64,000 bases of DNA from Cyclobacteriaceae bacterium (GTDB lineage: Bacteria > Bacteroidota > Bacteroidia > Cytophagales > Cyclobacteriaceae): the NCBI GenBank assembly GCA_028284125.1, contig JANQSI010000004.1, positions 362,038-426,037 of the forward strand. Direction: 5' to 3'. This document shows, piece after piece, positions 52,685-62,176 of the stretch. The translations under genes and the position numbers were made by a program. The notes beneath the pieces were generated by a model. The model made no database searches, was not told the DNA's origin, and saw nothing but the letters and a program-made list of their open reading frames with translations. The first letter of the stretch is position 1. Every line of letters starts with the position of its first letter.

Positions 52685-53995
52685 TCATTTTGAAGCCACG
52701 GCTTTAAGGAAATAATCATAATCCTGATTGACTCGTAGCGCATACTGAATCGCCACTGAGGATACGAATTTGCAAAAATCCTTTTTTCGACCCTTGGCCA
52801 GTTCCTTCATTTTTTTCGGCATTTCGTGAGCTTCACCATTTAGAATAAAACTCGCCCTCTTATGCCTACAAGCTAAAATCGTTCCCCATATTTCTGCCAT
52901 AAAGCAAAGAGAATCTGCAGTATCAAGTTTATTGGTCGGAAAATCTGACTTGTAAGGAGATCGCTCTTTTACTGAAAATTCTTTTTCTCCAAGACTCAAC
53001 CAACCTAAATATTTATCCGGATGCTCAGCCAAGGCAAATGTTGCTTTAGCGTGTCTTTCACCTTCATGTGGGTATACCTGATCATATTCATTTTTCTCAC
53101 TCTTGTTCATATGTCGATAGAGGGGAGGCTTACCTTGTTCTTTTACATCCAGAATTACGTCATCATCATGGGCATCTGTATCTCCTTCAATGAGTATATA
53201 GTAACGATCTGCACCCAAAGAACCAGTTCCGGACTTGATCCTCCTTACAATATCTTTTATCTGAAAATGCTTAGGTGTATCGTCAAACTCAAAATTGATG
53301 CTTGATTGATAATTGGTGAAAGCTTCAGAAAGAGTTTTAAATTCCTCATTTCCGAGGGCTTCCAAACGATCACTCGCTAAATCAAATCTTCGCGTTCCAT
53401 TTTCAACCACCGTCCATTTGTTGAGCATTTTGAGACGATTCTTTTTCTTTTCGACTTTTTTCAAGAAGCGCTTAAGTAGTTTCTTGGAAGTCTTCCGTGT
53501 ATAGTGAACCTCCTCATCTGCTTCACCTGGTTTGTAAGAAGTGATCTCTTTCAGGTAAGATTTGGCAAAAGTGTTTAGCGCTTTCTTTTCTGCTACTTCA
53601 CCAAAAACACCGTTCTCCCGACAATCAAGCAGGATACTGATCGCCATTCGCCACAGATCAAATTGATAATCAGCAACTATCGCATCATCAAAATCATCCA
53701 TGCAAAAGATCGCTTCTCCATAGTGATTGGAGTATGCCCCATAGTTGTAGATGTGCGCATCTCCATTTATCCATGTCAATGTTTCAGCAGTCCCACCGAA
53801 AAAACTGATCCGCCAATCATTATAAAAATCTTCCCAGTATAGATGGTTAGAGCCACGATAAAAGGCATAAGGTGAAGCAGCCATCTTTTCAAATTTCTGT
53901 CTACGATGTTCACCCGCTATGTCCTGATTGTTGATCTTTAGTTCATGGCGGATTTGTTCAAAGCGATTGTGAAGGAGAAGTTTTCGTGTCGGCAT
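52685..53995 (-). CDS. DUF2252 family protein
   Basis: 436-aa cytosolic protein. Family blocks: KFEKMAASPYAFYRGSNHLYWEDFY, INGDAHIYNYGAYSN, FCMDDFDDAIVADYQFDLWRMAISI, RIKSGTGSLGADRYYILIEG and KEQGKPPLYRH. The fold resembles aminoglycoside phosphotransferase/protein kinase-like enzymes; substrate unknown. It is monocistronic and converges with the MG/TonB-plug gene. Confidence 0.88.
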   Translation of the reverse strand: MPTRKLLLHNRFEQIRHELKINNQDIAGEHRRQKFEKMAASPYAFYRGSNHLYWEDFYNDWRISFFGGTAETLTWINGDAHIYNYGAYSNHYGEAIFCMDDFDDAIVADYQFDLWRMAISILLDCRENGVFGEVAEKKALNTFAKSYLKEITSYKPGEADEEVHYTRKTSKKLLKRFLKKVEKKKNRLKMLNKWTVVENGTRRFDLASDRLEALGNEEFKTLSEAFTNYQSSINFEFDDTPKHFQIKDIVRRIKSGTGSLGADRYYILIEGDTDAHDDDVILDVKEQGKPPLYRHMNKSEKNEYDQVYPHEGERHAKATFALAEHPDKYLGWLSLGEKEFSVKERSPYKSDFPTNKLDTADSLCFMAEIWGTILACRHKRASFILNGEAHEMPKKMKELAKGRKKDFCKFVSSVAIQYALRVNQDYDYFLKAVASK

Positions 53996-54159
53996 TAAGG
54001 TAAATTAGGTTAAGACATTGTCACCTAAATTATAGTCGAATTCCTGTATTTGGAATCAATTTGAAAGAATTTATTCAGGGATATTTTCAATAGAAGTAGG
54101 GAGAAGCGTGTTTGAGATACCTTCACCATTTGACTCCATACAATGCTTACTACGTATTT

Positions 54160-54699
54160 TTAATCTAAATGCAACACGTGAAGATTGTCGTCTACTCGAA
54201 CAATGAGCTTATCGATTTTATGTAAGTACTTTGTTAGTTCGGTTTCCAGTAGATAAACTTTTGAGTCGTAAGATTCGTAACCCACACCGCTCTTTAGTTC
54301 ATCTGCATTAGCTTCAATTTCATTTCTGAATTCGCAACTTGATCTCATCTTATCGATAAAATGAGCTAAGCTGAACTCGTGTTCCAGATCTTCAATGTCG
54401 GAGAATGTTTTTTTGCTCGCCTTTTTATTCCAGCTTAAATAGGATGTAGGATCATTTAGTTTGGATAGGATCAAGGAATCATAGGCATGAATTTCTTTTA
54501 AAATCTCATCCACTGATTTTCTAAAGTCTGGATTTCGACAGTATTCATTTAGGCCTTGGTAAGTTTTCAAGTACTCAGATTTAGTGACCCAGTTTTGAGT
54601 GATTTCATCAAACTGATCTTCAAGAGGAAGCTCTACCGCAGATTGTGCACAGAGCATAGAACTTATTAAAAATAGTGTTGTATACGTGAGGGTTCTCAT
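54160..54699 (-). CDS. secreted helical protein, unknown
   Basis: 179 aa from ATG 54699 (MRTLTYTTLFLISSMLCAQS, signal peptide); the frame extends 15 codons upstream but the internal start gives the signal. The mature part is helical and acidic (DFRKSVDEILKEIHAYDSLILSKLN, FSLAHFIDKMRSSCEFRNEIEANADEL), with two cysteines that could form a disulfide. I recognise no family. It stands alone. Confidence 0.6.
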   Translation of the reverse strand: MRTLTYTTLFLISSMLCAQSAVELPLEDQFDEITQNWVTKSEYLKTYQGLNEYCRNPDFRKSVDEILKEIHAYDSLILSKLNDPTSYLSWNKKASKKTFSDIEDLEHEFSLAHFIDKMRSSCEFRNEIEANADELKSGVGYESYDSKVYLLETELTKYLHKIDKLIVRVDDNLHVLHLD

Positions 54700-54965
54700 A
54701 ATTTGGATTAGATGTAATTCTATTTGAGAACGACTTAATACCAAATATGTTTATAAATAATAATTAATGTTTTTTATATTTTATATAACAAAAATGAATG
54801 TATATGTTTCTAGATGAAAGGGCTTTTAAATGGCCAATATCTAGATGACAACAAAATTTTCCTGGTTTCTGAATTCCCTGATATCAATCAATTGGTAAGA
54901 TGATTTCCGGCATTGTAGAAGGGATTAACCCTGACTAGGTTCGCGTAATCCAGATAACCAAAATC

Positions 54966-55511
54966 ATGAAAAGGTTTCTTCTAATATTGACACTGGCAAC
55001 ATGTCACTTTGTTAATGCACAAACTCAAGAAAAAGCCAGCCAAACAGTTGGATTTGAACTGGATGCCCTTCCTTACATAGCTGGTGGTTTTTATGGATCT
55101 ATTTGGTATGGAAGAAATCAAATGAGATACAGGGCGGTTATCACCAAGATTACTACGCCTGAATTCGTTTTAAAGGATGGATTTACAAATAACGATTTGT
55201 ACGTCTATGCATTAATCACAGAATATTTCTTCAAACCTGGTTTTGAAGGCTGGTGGTTGGGTACAGGGCTTGAATATTGGGATGCTGAAATACAAACAGA
55301 GGCAGAGTTGTCTACCGCAGAATATGAGAATTACATTTTCACGATAGGGAGTGGGTATGCATGGAAGTTCTATAAGAATTTTTATTTAAATCCATGGGCG
55401 GCTATTCATGTTAGAATTGCAGGAGATAGTGAGGTGCCAGTTGATGGAGAAGTATTTGAACCAGCCCCCTTGCTTCCTGAAGTATCTGTCAAACTTGGTT
55501 GGCATTTTTGA
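54966..55511 (+). CDS. small outer-membrane beta-barrel protein, unknown
   Basis: 181 aa with a signal peptide (MKRFLLILTLATCHFVNAQT). The rest shows amphipathic strands with aromatic girdles (GGFYGSIWYGRNQMRYRAVITKI, YVYALITEYFFKPGFEGWWLGTGLEYW, GSGYAWKFYKNFYLNPWAAIHVRI) and ends in VSVKLGWHF, a C-terminal aromatic as needed for Bam insertion. About eight strands suggest an OmpX/OmpW-like small barrel. Function unknown. Confidence 0.7.
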   Translation: MKRFLLILTLATCHFVNAQTQEKASQTVGFELDALPYIAGGFYGSIWYGRNQMRYRAVITKITTPEFVLKDGFTNNDLYVYALITEYFFKPGFEGWWLGTGLEYWDAEIQTEAELSTAEYENYIFTIGSGYAWKFYKNFYLNPWAAIHVRIAGDSEVPVDGEVFEPAPLLPEVSVKLGWHF

Positions 55512-55718
55512 ATTCCTGAAGCAGGAAAATGAGAAAAAGAGGAGTGTTTAGTGACTCAACTGTCTTATAAATTCCTAAGTAAAGGTTCTAATACAGATAC
55601 TAGTACATTAACGAACCACTAATGTTGTAGAATTCCAAGTCAAATCAAAATAGCTTGAAGTCCCTTTTCAATCACATCATCGATTGCTGGATGTAGTTAT
55701 CACAAAACGAGAAAACAA

Positions 55719-57206
55719 ATGAAAATGCGAAGAAAGTATTGTCTTTGGATCTTTAGCGTGATCCCACTTTTGAACCATTCCCAAGATAAAATAATGGTGG
55801 ATGCATTGAATAGTGGTACATATACAGAAATAGATGATTTGATCAATACTTTTTATTCAATAGATGATTTTTCGGGAGTGGTAATTGTTGGTCATGGTGA
55901 TTCAATCCTTTACCATAATGAGGTTGGTATCGCCGATCGTAGTTTCGATACTCCTATTACTATCAACACCAAATTTTCTATTGGATCTATCACCAAATCA
56001 TTTACTGGGTATTTAATACATCACTTGATCGATGAGGGACTGTTAGAAGAAGACGTTCCAATAATTAACTACTATACTGACTTGCCTGAAGATGTTGGTC
56101 AAGTAACTATTAAGCAGATTTTGGGACACTTATCTGGAATATGGCATTACAATAAGTACGAAAATTATAGGCAGCTACATTTTAGAAAAGATCAAACTGT
56201 CAAAGAGTTTGTAGATCAATACATTAAAGATGGATTAAGAAGAAAACCAAACCAGGTTAGATCTTACAGTAGCATTGGGTATGATTTACTCGGTTTAATT
56301 GCTGAAAAAGTAACAGGTAAAGCCCTATCACAGCTTTATGGTGAAGTAATTTTTAATAGGTTGGATATGGAATCTACTCTTTTGCTAGAAGAGGATGTAG
56401 TCATTTCCGAATATGCGAAAGGATATAGGTATGATATATTTCGAGGCTATCTCAATGAAAGATACAGGCATGCCAGTTCGGGGTATGCTGGTGGTGGGAT
56501 TGTGTCAAGTGCCCCAGATCTATTAAAATGGTCCTCGTTTTTGTTACAGTCTTTCAAAGAGAATCCAGGCCTGATTTTTTTTCAGCCTATTCTAAACAAT
56601 GGAAAAGAAGAATGGGAAGGTTATGCCTTTGGATTTAGTACCTATTTACCTATGAAAAATGATACCATAAGAGCTTTATGGCATGAAGGTCAATTTGGAG
56701 GTAATAGAACTGTTTTTATAGGAATGCCCGAATCTGATATTTCGATCGTAGTTTTATCAAACACACGTGGTGTTCCAGTTATGTCTATTAGTAAGAACAT
56801 TATTGAAATACTTCGTGGAAATCCAATACCATATCCCGCAAAACAGAGCTATATAAGTTTGATGTGGGATGAGTTATCCTTAGGCAATGTGAAGTCTTCA
56901 ATTAATATTTATGAAGATTTGAAAATTCGACCTGGTACCCTTTATGATTTTTCAGACCCGTCTGAATTAATATATCTTGGGACCTATCTCCAAAATCAGA
57001 ATAGGTTAGCTGATGCGTTAGAAATCCTGGAGTTGGCCAGAATAAACTATCCGTACGATATCGATAGCAGGCTTTTTATTGCAAAGATTAATTTATTGAA
57101 GCCATATGAAGATGCTAGCAAAGCAAAAAAATACCTGGAGGAAGTATTGATTTTAGATCAAGACAATGAGGAAGCTAAGAGTCTCATGGAATCGCTCGGT
57201 CTATGA
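55719..57206 (+). CDS. serine hydrolase with C-terminal TPR-like repeats
   Basis: 495 aa. The N-terminus MKMRRKYCLWIFSVIPLLNH gives a signal peptide. Catalytic S90 in GSITKSFTG (S-x-x-K), Y183 in RSYSSIGYDLL, and HEGQFGGNRT as the third motif (H-x-G). After about residue 385 comes a helical part with two TPR-like units (YLGTYLQNQNRLADALEILELARINYPYD and AKKYLEEVLILDQDNEEAKSLMESL). Many Bacteroidota serine hydrolases carry such a TPR tail, perhaps for protein contacts. The permease pseudogene starts 31 bases downstream. Confidence 0.87.
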   Translation: MKMRRKYCLWIFSVIPLLNHSQDKIMVDALNSGTYTEIDDLINTFYSIDDFSGVVIVGHGDSILYHNEVGIADRSFDTPITINTKFSIGSITKSFTGYLIHHLIDEGLLEEDVPIINYYTDLPEDVGQVTIKQILGHLSGIWHYNKYENYRQLHFRKDQTVKEFVDQYIKDGLRRKPNQVRSYSSIGYDLLGLIAEKVTGKALSQLYGEVIFNRLDMESTLLLEEDVVISEYAKGYRYDIFRGYLNERYRHASSGYAGGGIVSSAPDLLKWSSFLLQSFKENPGLIFFQPILNNGKEEWEGYAFGFSTYLPMKNDTIRALWHEGQFGGNRTVFIGMPESDISIVVLSNTRGVPVMSISKNIIEILRGNPIPYPAKQSYISLMWDELSLGNVKSSINIYEDLKIRPGTLYDFSDPSELIYLGTYLQNQNRLADALEILELARINYPYDIDSRLFIAKINLLKPYEDASKAKKYLEEVLILDQDNEEAKSLMESLGL

Positions 57207-57236
57207 AAAAGGAAGAACTTAAAATTAGGTAGGGAA

Positions 57237-57665
57237 ATGTTTAGAAATTATTTCAAGTCCACAATGAGAAGTTTGGTTAGAGACAAGCTATACTCTACAA
57301 TAAATATTGTTGGTTTGAGTGTAGGGATTACCTGTTTGCCTTGTCCTTGCTCTTTACATACAATTTGAACTTAGTTATGATAAGCATATTCCGGATTCCG
57401 AAAGAGTCTATAGAATGGTTATCGATCTTGAGGCTAACGACTGGGCAATTTCACATTTCCCCGTAGGACAATTGTTAGAAGAAAATTTCTCGGAGGTAGA
57501 AAATTTCACTCATTTTAAACCTATTAAGGACATATATATCAGAAAACGGTATTGATAATTTGGCTGAAGAAGAGAGTAGCTATTTCAATTTCCATGATTA
57601 CTATTTCTTTTCATTCATTGAAAGCTGTATTAGCAAACCCAGTTAATGCATTGAAGGATGAATAA
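57237..57665 (+). pseudogene. collapsed FtsX-type ABC permease pseudogene
   Basis: From ATG 57237 the frame reads MFRNYFKSTMRSLVRDKLYS, TINIVGLSVGIT, the standard start of an FtsX-type permease, then shifts frame near 57335. Continuing in another frame gives LYIQFELSYDKHIPDSERVY and so on to about 57540. The last bases (57612-57665) give SLKAVLANPVNALKDE and stop, the usual permease C-terminus. About 650 internal residues are missing. This is a permease reduced by a frameshift and a large internal deletion. Confidence 0.8.
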
Positions 57666-57728
57666 ATTCAATTAAGCTTGTTTCCGATCAATTGAATTGA
57701 AGGAAGTTGTACTCAAGTGTGAATAATT

Positions 57729-58838
57729 CTATTGGATATACTTTGAGGTATATTTTAAATATTGCTTTGGAGTCTTACCATACTTTTTTTTGAAGTACTT
57801 ATGGAAGCTTGATTTGGAGTTATAGCCAACTTCATACATGACTTCACTAACTCGTAAATTTCGATTTTCATCAAACAGTTCACCGGCTCTTTTTATTCTT
57901 ATTTCGTTTAAATATTCCCTAAAAGATTTGTTGAGTTTGCTGTTGATAACTTGGGAAATATCTCTTGTGGGGAACCCTGTATCTTCACTAACATTGGCTA
58001 AGGTTAGAGTTGGGTTTTTATACATAAGTTTTTTTAGGAGTAGATCGTTGACCTGACCTATAATTGTTTCTATATAACTGTCAGAAAGGCCAGAGTAATT
58101 ATATTTTTCCGAAGACCATTCCTTGGATCGATTTCTAAGGTATTTGCTCTGAATATATAAATCCGGGTATTTGAAAAAGTAAATAACTGAACCATCAACC
58201 ATGATTCCAATCATTATTAGAAAAACATAAATAAGAACTGTACTTTGAGTTTCGCCATGAATTGAATACAGAATAAATGAAACCCAAGTCAGAATTAAAA
58301 TTCCAAATGTCACATCAATTAACAGTAGTAGATTTCGTTTGAGTTTTATGTCAGATGCGTTGTTTTCTCTTAAGGAATACGTAACAGCGATGATTACATA
58401 AGATAATATATGAAGGAATATAAAAAGTCTATCAATTGATAGTTTTTGGGTAGGCCATGTCGTTAGGGAATCCTTAAGTAAAATTGATAAAAGGGTATAA
58501 ATCGGTATTGCAATAAAGTGCAGAAGATGTTGCTTTTTAAAAACCTTTGAATCCTTTATGTATAGCACATTAGCAATCCAAATAATAGGTCCGTATGAGA
58601 GTAGGAAAGCATTTAGTAAATAGGGTCTATAATCCACTAAACTCCAAGTTCCTGCAAATTGTATTTTAATGTGGTCATTGAAAAAAAAGAGTAATAAAAA
58701 TTGAAGACCTAAAATGGTTAGAAACAGGCCAATCAGATTCACTCCAAGGTTCCTAGATTTTTTATTGAAAAGTGTACAAATACCGAATAAAAGAAGATGT
58801 GAAGAGATAATTATCTCTAAAGTGAATATTAATGACAT
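57729..58838 (-). CDS. membrane-anchored AraC-family regulator
   Basis: 369 aa. The N-terminal half has seven hydrophobic helices (about 5-225); the C-terminal 100 residues are an AraC DNA-binding domain: TLANVSEDTGFPTRDISQVINSKLNKSFREYLNEIRIKRAGELF and VSEVMYEVGYNSKSSFHKYFKKKYGKTPKQY. Such membrane AraC proteins are common in Bacteroidota. The permease remnant is just downstream, suggesting they once belonged together. Confidence 0.9.
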   Translation of the reverse strand: MSLIFTLEIIISSHLLLFGICTLFNKKSRNLGVNLIGLFLTILGLQFLLLFFFNDHIKIQFAGTWSLVDYRPYLLNAFLLSYGPIIWIANVLYIKDSKVFKKQHLLHFIAIPIYTLLSILLKDSLTTWPTQKLSIDRLFIFLHILSYVIIAVTYSLRENNASDIKLKRNLLLLIDVTFGILILTWVSFILYSIHGETQSTVLIYVFLIMIGIMVDGSVIYFFKYPDLYIQSKYLRNRSKEWSSEKYNYSGLSDSYIETIIGQVNDLLLKKLMYKNPTLTLANVSEDTGFPTRDISQVINSKLNKSFREYLNEIRIKRAGELFDENRNLRVSEVMYEVGYNSKSSFHKYFKKKYGKTPKQYLKYTSKYIQ

Positions 58839-59086
58839 TTGACCTTATTGAATTCATGATTAGATATTAGTCCTTTCGTTTTTACTTTCATTATGCGCTT
58901 ATGTTAAGAATAATGAAGAAAAGTAAGTTCAAAAATCACATAATGGATGTAGGTTTTTTTACGTATCCCTTAACCGATTAGTTGAGTAAAACCTTCATAA
59001 CACCTTTATTGATTCAGGTATTAAGAAGCGTGGCAGAAGTTTATTTGAAGTAACGGACACACTCTTAATTGTGAATAATGTATCGA

Positions 59087-59443
59087 CTACTGTAAAAGCC
59101 TTCTATTGTTCAAAAAATGTGAGTCAGTTTTCCGTGAGTTTTCCCATAGCTCGTTTCTCTTGAGGTGTAACTGTTTTAGTAAATCAAATCCGTTTGAACA
59201 AAGCTTGTAAATTTTGTTTTTTTTCCCTCCTTGGACATTTTTTTTCTCACCCCATTTTGAAGTTACAAACCCTTTCTTTTCGAGTCGTTTTAATACGGTA
59301 TGTGTGGCAGGTTGAGAAAGGCTTCTTTCCCATATTGTCTCAATACTATTTTTTATCTCTTTTGATGTACCACTAAAACCATCAGAAGCCATGAGATGTA
59401 GAAGTACAATCTCTTCCAAAACACCAACGTTCAATAAACTCAT
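59087..59443 (-). CDS. PadR family transcriptional regulator
   Basis: 118 aa from the internal ATG 59443 (MSLLNVGVLEEIVLLHLMAS), which matches PadR N-termini; the frame extends 12 codons further upstream. The wHTH has SKEIKNSIETIWERSLSQPATHTVLKRLEKKGFVTSKWGEKKNVQGGKKNKIYKLCSNGFDLLKQL. It is longer than the PadR at 29503 at the C-terminus and less similar to the permease-linked type. It stands alone among regulators and proteases. Confidence 0.85.
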   Translation of the reverse strand: MSLLNVGVLEEIVLLHLMASDGFSGTSKEIKNSIETIWERSLSQPATHTVLKRLEKKGFVTSKWGEKKNVQGGKKNKIYKLCSNGFDLLKQLHLKRNELWENSRKTDSHFLNNRRLLQ

Positions 59444-59684
59444 TATGGTAGAATATTTTGATATACTCACACAAAACATGAAGTCAGAAAACTACTTGAA
59501 AGGCAAGCAATCATACTGGCAATATTTTGAACATCACATTCTAAATGGTACTAAAACAGGAAACAGAACTAGAATGCGATCCTCGTTCTTATTTCTTTGA
59601 CAAACTATCAAACAGTTGCATGATACTTCTGGAATGATATATTAAAAGTCTTCGCGTTTTCCAGAAATGGTGTTCTCGGTAGGA

Positions 59685-60992
59685 TTATTCTATCCTGTCA
59701 AGCCATTCAGAATTTCCACTCGAGTATGTAATTTGTAAAGCCATTGCATTATTATCTTCAACGATAAATTCAAGTGTACTAGAGCTATTTCCTAGTAAAA
59801 CAAATTGATTATTTCCAGCATAAATTATTTCAGTTTCAATGCTTGACTTATTGAACATGAGTTTATCTAGATTAATTTTGATGTTCGCATCCCCATATTG
59901 CCCAACAAACATCTTTAGTTGCTTCCGGGTGAGTGCTATGGGGTTGAGGATTGTTTCTAACCAGTTGACTTCCCAATTAAAAACTTTTTGTCTGAAATCA
60001 TCTTGCTGATAATTATTCATAGCATTTTTAATCAGGATTAACCTTGCCGTATCTAGAGCTTTGTCAGATTCAATGATAATATTAGGTTTTACTCCAGTTC
60101 CTTCCCAATTGGTTTCAGTGATTGGATTAATCCCCTTACCAGTCGGTACAATCGCATAGAAGTTTTCATTTAACGCATAATAATCAACCGTATGTGCTGC
60201 ACCACCTGTGGCTTGGCCTATTACTGTTGCTCTGTTGAGATTTTTCATCGTATAAGCGAATCCTTCAGCAGCAGAAAAAGTCTTCGGACCTACAAGGATG
60301 ATTACCTCTTTTTCGGTCATATTGTACTTGTTCATTAATGGAAATGACCAAACTTGCCTGATACTCTCGTTTGGTCGTTCATAAAACTTGTTTAGAAGAG
60401 TGGATGTGCGAGTAAAATAGGAGATCAGCAACTGAACGGTGTATCCACTTCCTCCTCGGTTTTTCCGAACATCGAATATGACTGCTTCGGTATCTCTTAG
60501 AAAATTCATTAGTGATGCAATGGTTTCCGAAACCCCAGCACCGTCAGAGAATTCTTTGAATCTTATATAGCCAATATTACCTTCCAGTATACTTACCTGC
60601 TCAAAATAGTGACTATTGAATTGGCTTAGTTGATCGTTAAACTCATTATAAGAATCATCACCATTTTCTTGATTACTCGAATACCTTTCTATCAAAATAG
60701 GGTCAAACTTTATGGAAATGTGCTTATCTTCATTCACTAACTTCATATCTTCAGTTAATGCACGCGAAAAGTGGTGAGGATTTAGGATTTGATCGTATTG
60801 ATTATTGTTATACTTATCTCTTATTGTTTTTGCGATCCTGCTTCCGATATCTGGATACACGTAGTATGATTCAAATAATTTTGCTGCTGAATCTACTATC
60901 TGCTTCTTTTCAGTCTGACCGAGCGCTTCTTGACCAAAAACTTGGCCGACCGCAAATAAGACAATCATCAAAGTAAGTTGAGATCTAAACAT
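59685..60992 (-). CDS. S41 family peptidase
   Basis: 435-aa secreted protease (signal peptide MFRSQLTLMIVLFAVGQVFG). An N-terminal helical domain (about 25-115) resembles the IRBP/tail-specific group; no PDZ is seen. The catalytic core is about 140-300, with INGYIRF-like GNIGYIRFKEF, VIFDVRKNRGGSGYT, and nucleophile S240 in GPKTFSAAEGFAYTMK. A C-terminal extension (about 345-435) of beta type follows. Substrate unknown. The neighbouring CarboxypepD_reg protein ends 11 bases before its start. Confidence 0.88.
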   Translation of the reverse strand: MFRSQLTLMIVLFAVGQVFGQEALGQTEKKQIVDSAAKLFESYYVYPDIGSRIAKTIRDKYNNNQYDQILNPHHFSRALTEDMKLVNEDKHISIKFDPILIERYSSNQENGDDSYNEFNDQLSQFNSHYFEQVSILEGNIGYIRFKEFSDGAGVSETIASLMNFLRDTEAVIFDVRKNRGGSGYTVQLLISYFTRTSTLLNKFYERPNESIRQVWSFPLMNKYNMTEKEVIILVGPKTFSAAEGFAYTMKNLNRATVIGQATGGAAHTVDYYALNENFYAIVPTGKGINPITETNWEGTGVKPNIIIESDKALDTARLILIKNAMNNYQQDDFRQKVFNWEVNWLETILNPIALTRKQLKMFVGQYGDANIKINLDKLMFNKSSIETEIIYAGNNQFVLLGNSSSTLEFIVEDNNAMALQITYSSGNSEWLDRIE

Positions 60993-61003
60993 AAGATTAG
61001 TGT

Positions 61004-62044
61004 TTATTTGCTGTACTCAATTAGTACTTTGGAAACAAGTGTGAATGGCTGTAGTCTCCATTTATCAAAACTGGCAGCTTTACTGTAGCACGGATATCGT
61101 TCTGCCCACTTCGCAGTTACCCTAAAATTCGTTCGGGGTGATGATTCTATTCCTGCTTCTTTCATTGACTTAATCAAAGTTTTAACTCCTCTGTTTTCTG
61201 CTATGTAGCCTGTTACAACTTCATTGCCATCTATCGTCTTCTTTATTTCGCGAATTCCCTTTTCACCTTTTTCAAACAATTTTCTGTAATGTACTTGGCG
61301 AAGACTGTCTTCTGCATCTTGCAGTTCCCTGATCGTAGCATCTTCTATAAGTTCAATTCCTAGAAAGAATTTATCGATATCAAGACTTATGTTATGTTGA
61401 GTCAAGTCAACTACTAACCATCCCTTTTTAATAGAGCAATCAGATATGATATTATGTTCGATTAAATCAGTCCCTGGTAGTTTCGTGGAATCACTTTGTT
61501 TCAAAAGCCTTATTCTGAATTTCGCTTCTAACCAGTTATTATCCGCAATGTTTAACCTTATTTTATTGAGGAAAAATTTGCGTGGTTGCGGGTCTATCAA
61601 AATAGCAACAACTGCTCCTCCATTTTGATCTCTGCTATTAAAATTGTATCGCAAATTTTCTGCTGGGTTAGGACCTATGAGAGATTTTTTGAACTTGGAT
61701 TTTTTCTTAACTACTTCAACTTCTTTAAGAACCGTTGCTTGCTCTCTTAATGTGATTTTAATATTCTTCATCAAAATCAATTCAGAAATTGAAAAGGATT
61801 TTCTCTCATAGCCCAGTGAAGAAAAGATAACTTCTCGATCTTTAAACTTATCTGGGATGACTAGTTTAAAACTTCCATCTAACAAGGATGTAGTACCTAC
61901 CGATTCATTTAGAATACCGATGTTAGCAAAAGGCAAAGGTTGGTTTCTCTCATCTACTAATCTCCCATTGATCTGTATCTCTGCTTGAACAGATACAAAT
62001 AGTAGGATTACACCCAGAATCATAAGTGTTATTTTTTTTGTCAT
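61004..62044 (-). CDS. CarboxypepD_reg-like domain protein
   Basis: 346 aa from ATG 62044 (MTKKITLMILGVILLFVSVQ, signal peptide); the frame extends 22 codons upstream. Residues 22-105 are a carboxypeptidase-regulatory-like domain (INGRLVDERNQPLPFANIGILNESVGTTSLLDGSFKLVIP), a seven-strand sandwich often found at the N-terminus of TonB receptors. The rest, 'VEVVKKKSKFKKSLIGPN' onward, has no barrel. This type is usually encoded near peptidase genes; the S41 peptidase lies 11 bases downstream, so they form an operon. Confidence 0.78.
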   Translation of the reverse strand: MTKKITLMILGVILLFVSVQAEIQINGRLVDERNQPLPFANIGILNESVGTTSLLDGSFKLVIPDKFKDREVIFSSLGYERKSFSISELILMKNIKITLREQATVLKEVEVVKKKSKFKKSLIGPNPAENLRYNFNSRDQNGGAVVAILIDPQPRKFFLNKIRLNIADNNWLEAKFRIRLLKQSDSTKLPGTDLIEHNIISDCSIKKGWLVVDLTQHNISLDIDKFFLGIELIEDATIRELQDAEDSLRQVHYRKLFEKGEKGIREIKKTIDGNEVVTGYIAENRGVKTLIKSMKEAGIESSPRTNFRVTAKWAERYPCYSKAASFDKWRLQPFTLVSKVLIEYSK

Positions 62045-62176
62045 TATGGTATTGTCATTAATCATTGCGATTTCTTGTTTGAACTGACAAGTCAAACGGC
62101 CTTCCAGCAATGATCAGTTATCGTAACCCTAATCGATTTGGTCAATGGTGTTACAAATAATCTGAATGGTGTTAAC

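Noticed and set aside
54840..54965. riboswitch upstream of the small barrel gene
   Set aside because: GGGATTAACCC is a suggestive hairpin, but no conserved core of TPP, cobalamin, SAM or other known classes is present.
59391..59600. 69-aa plus-strand frame near the PadR gene
   Set aside because: It overlaps the PadR start antisense, with no recognisable motif or conserved feature.
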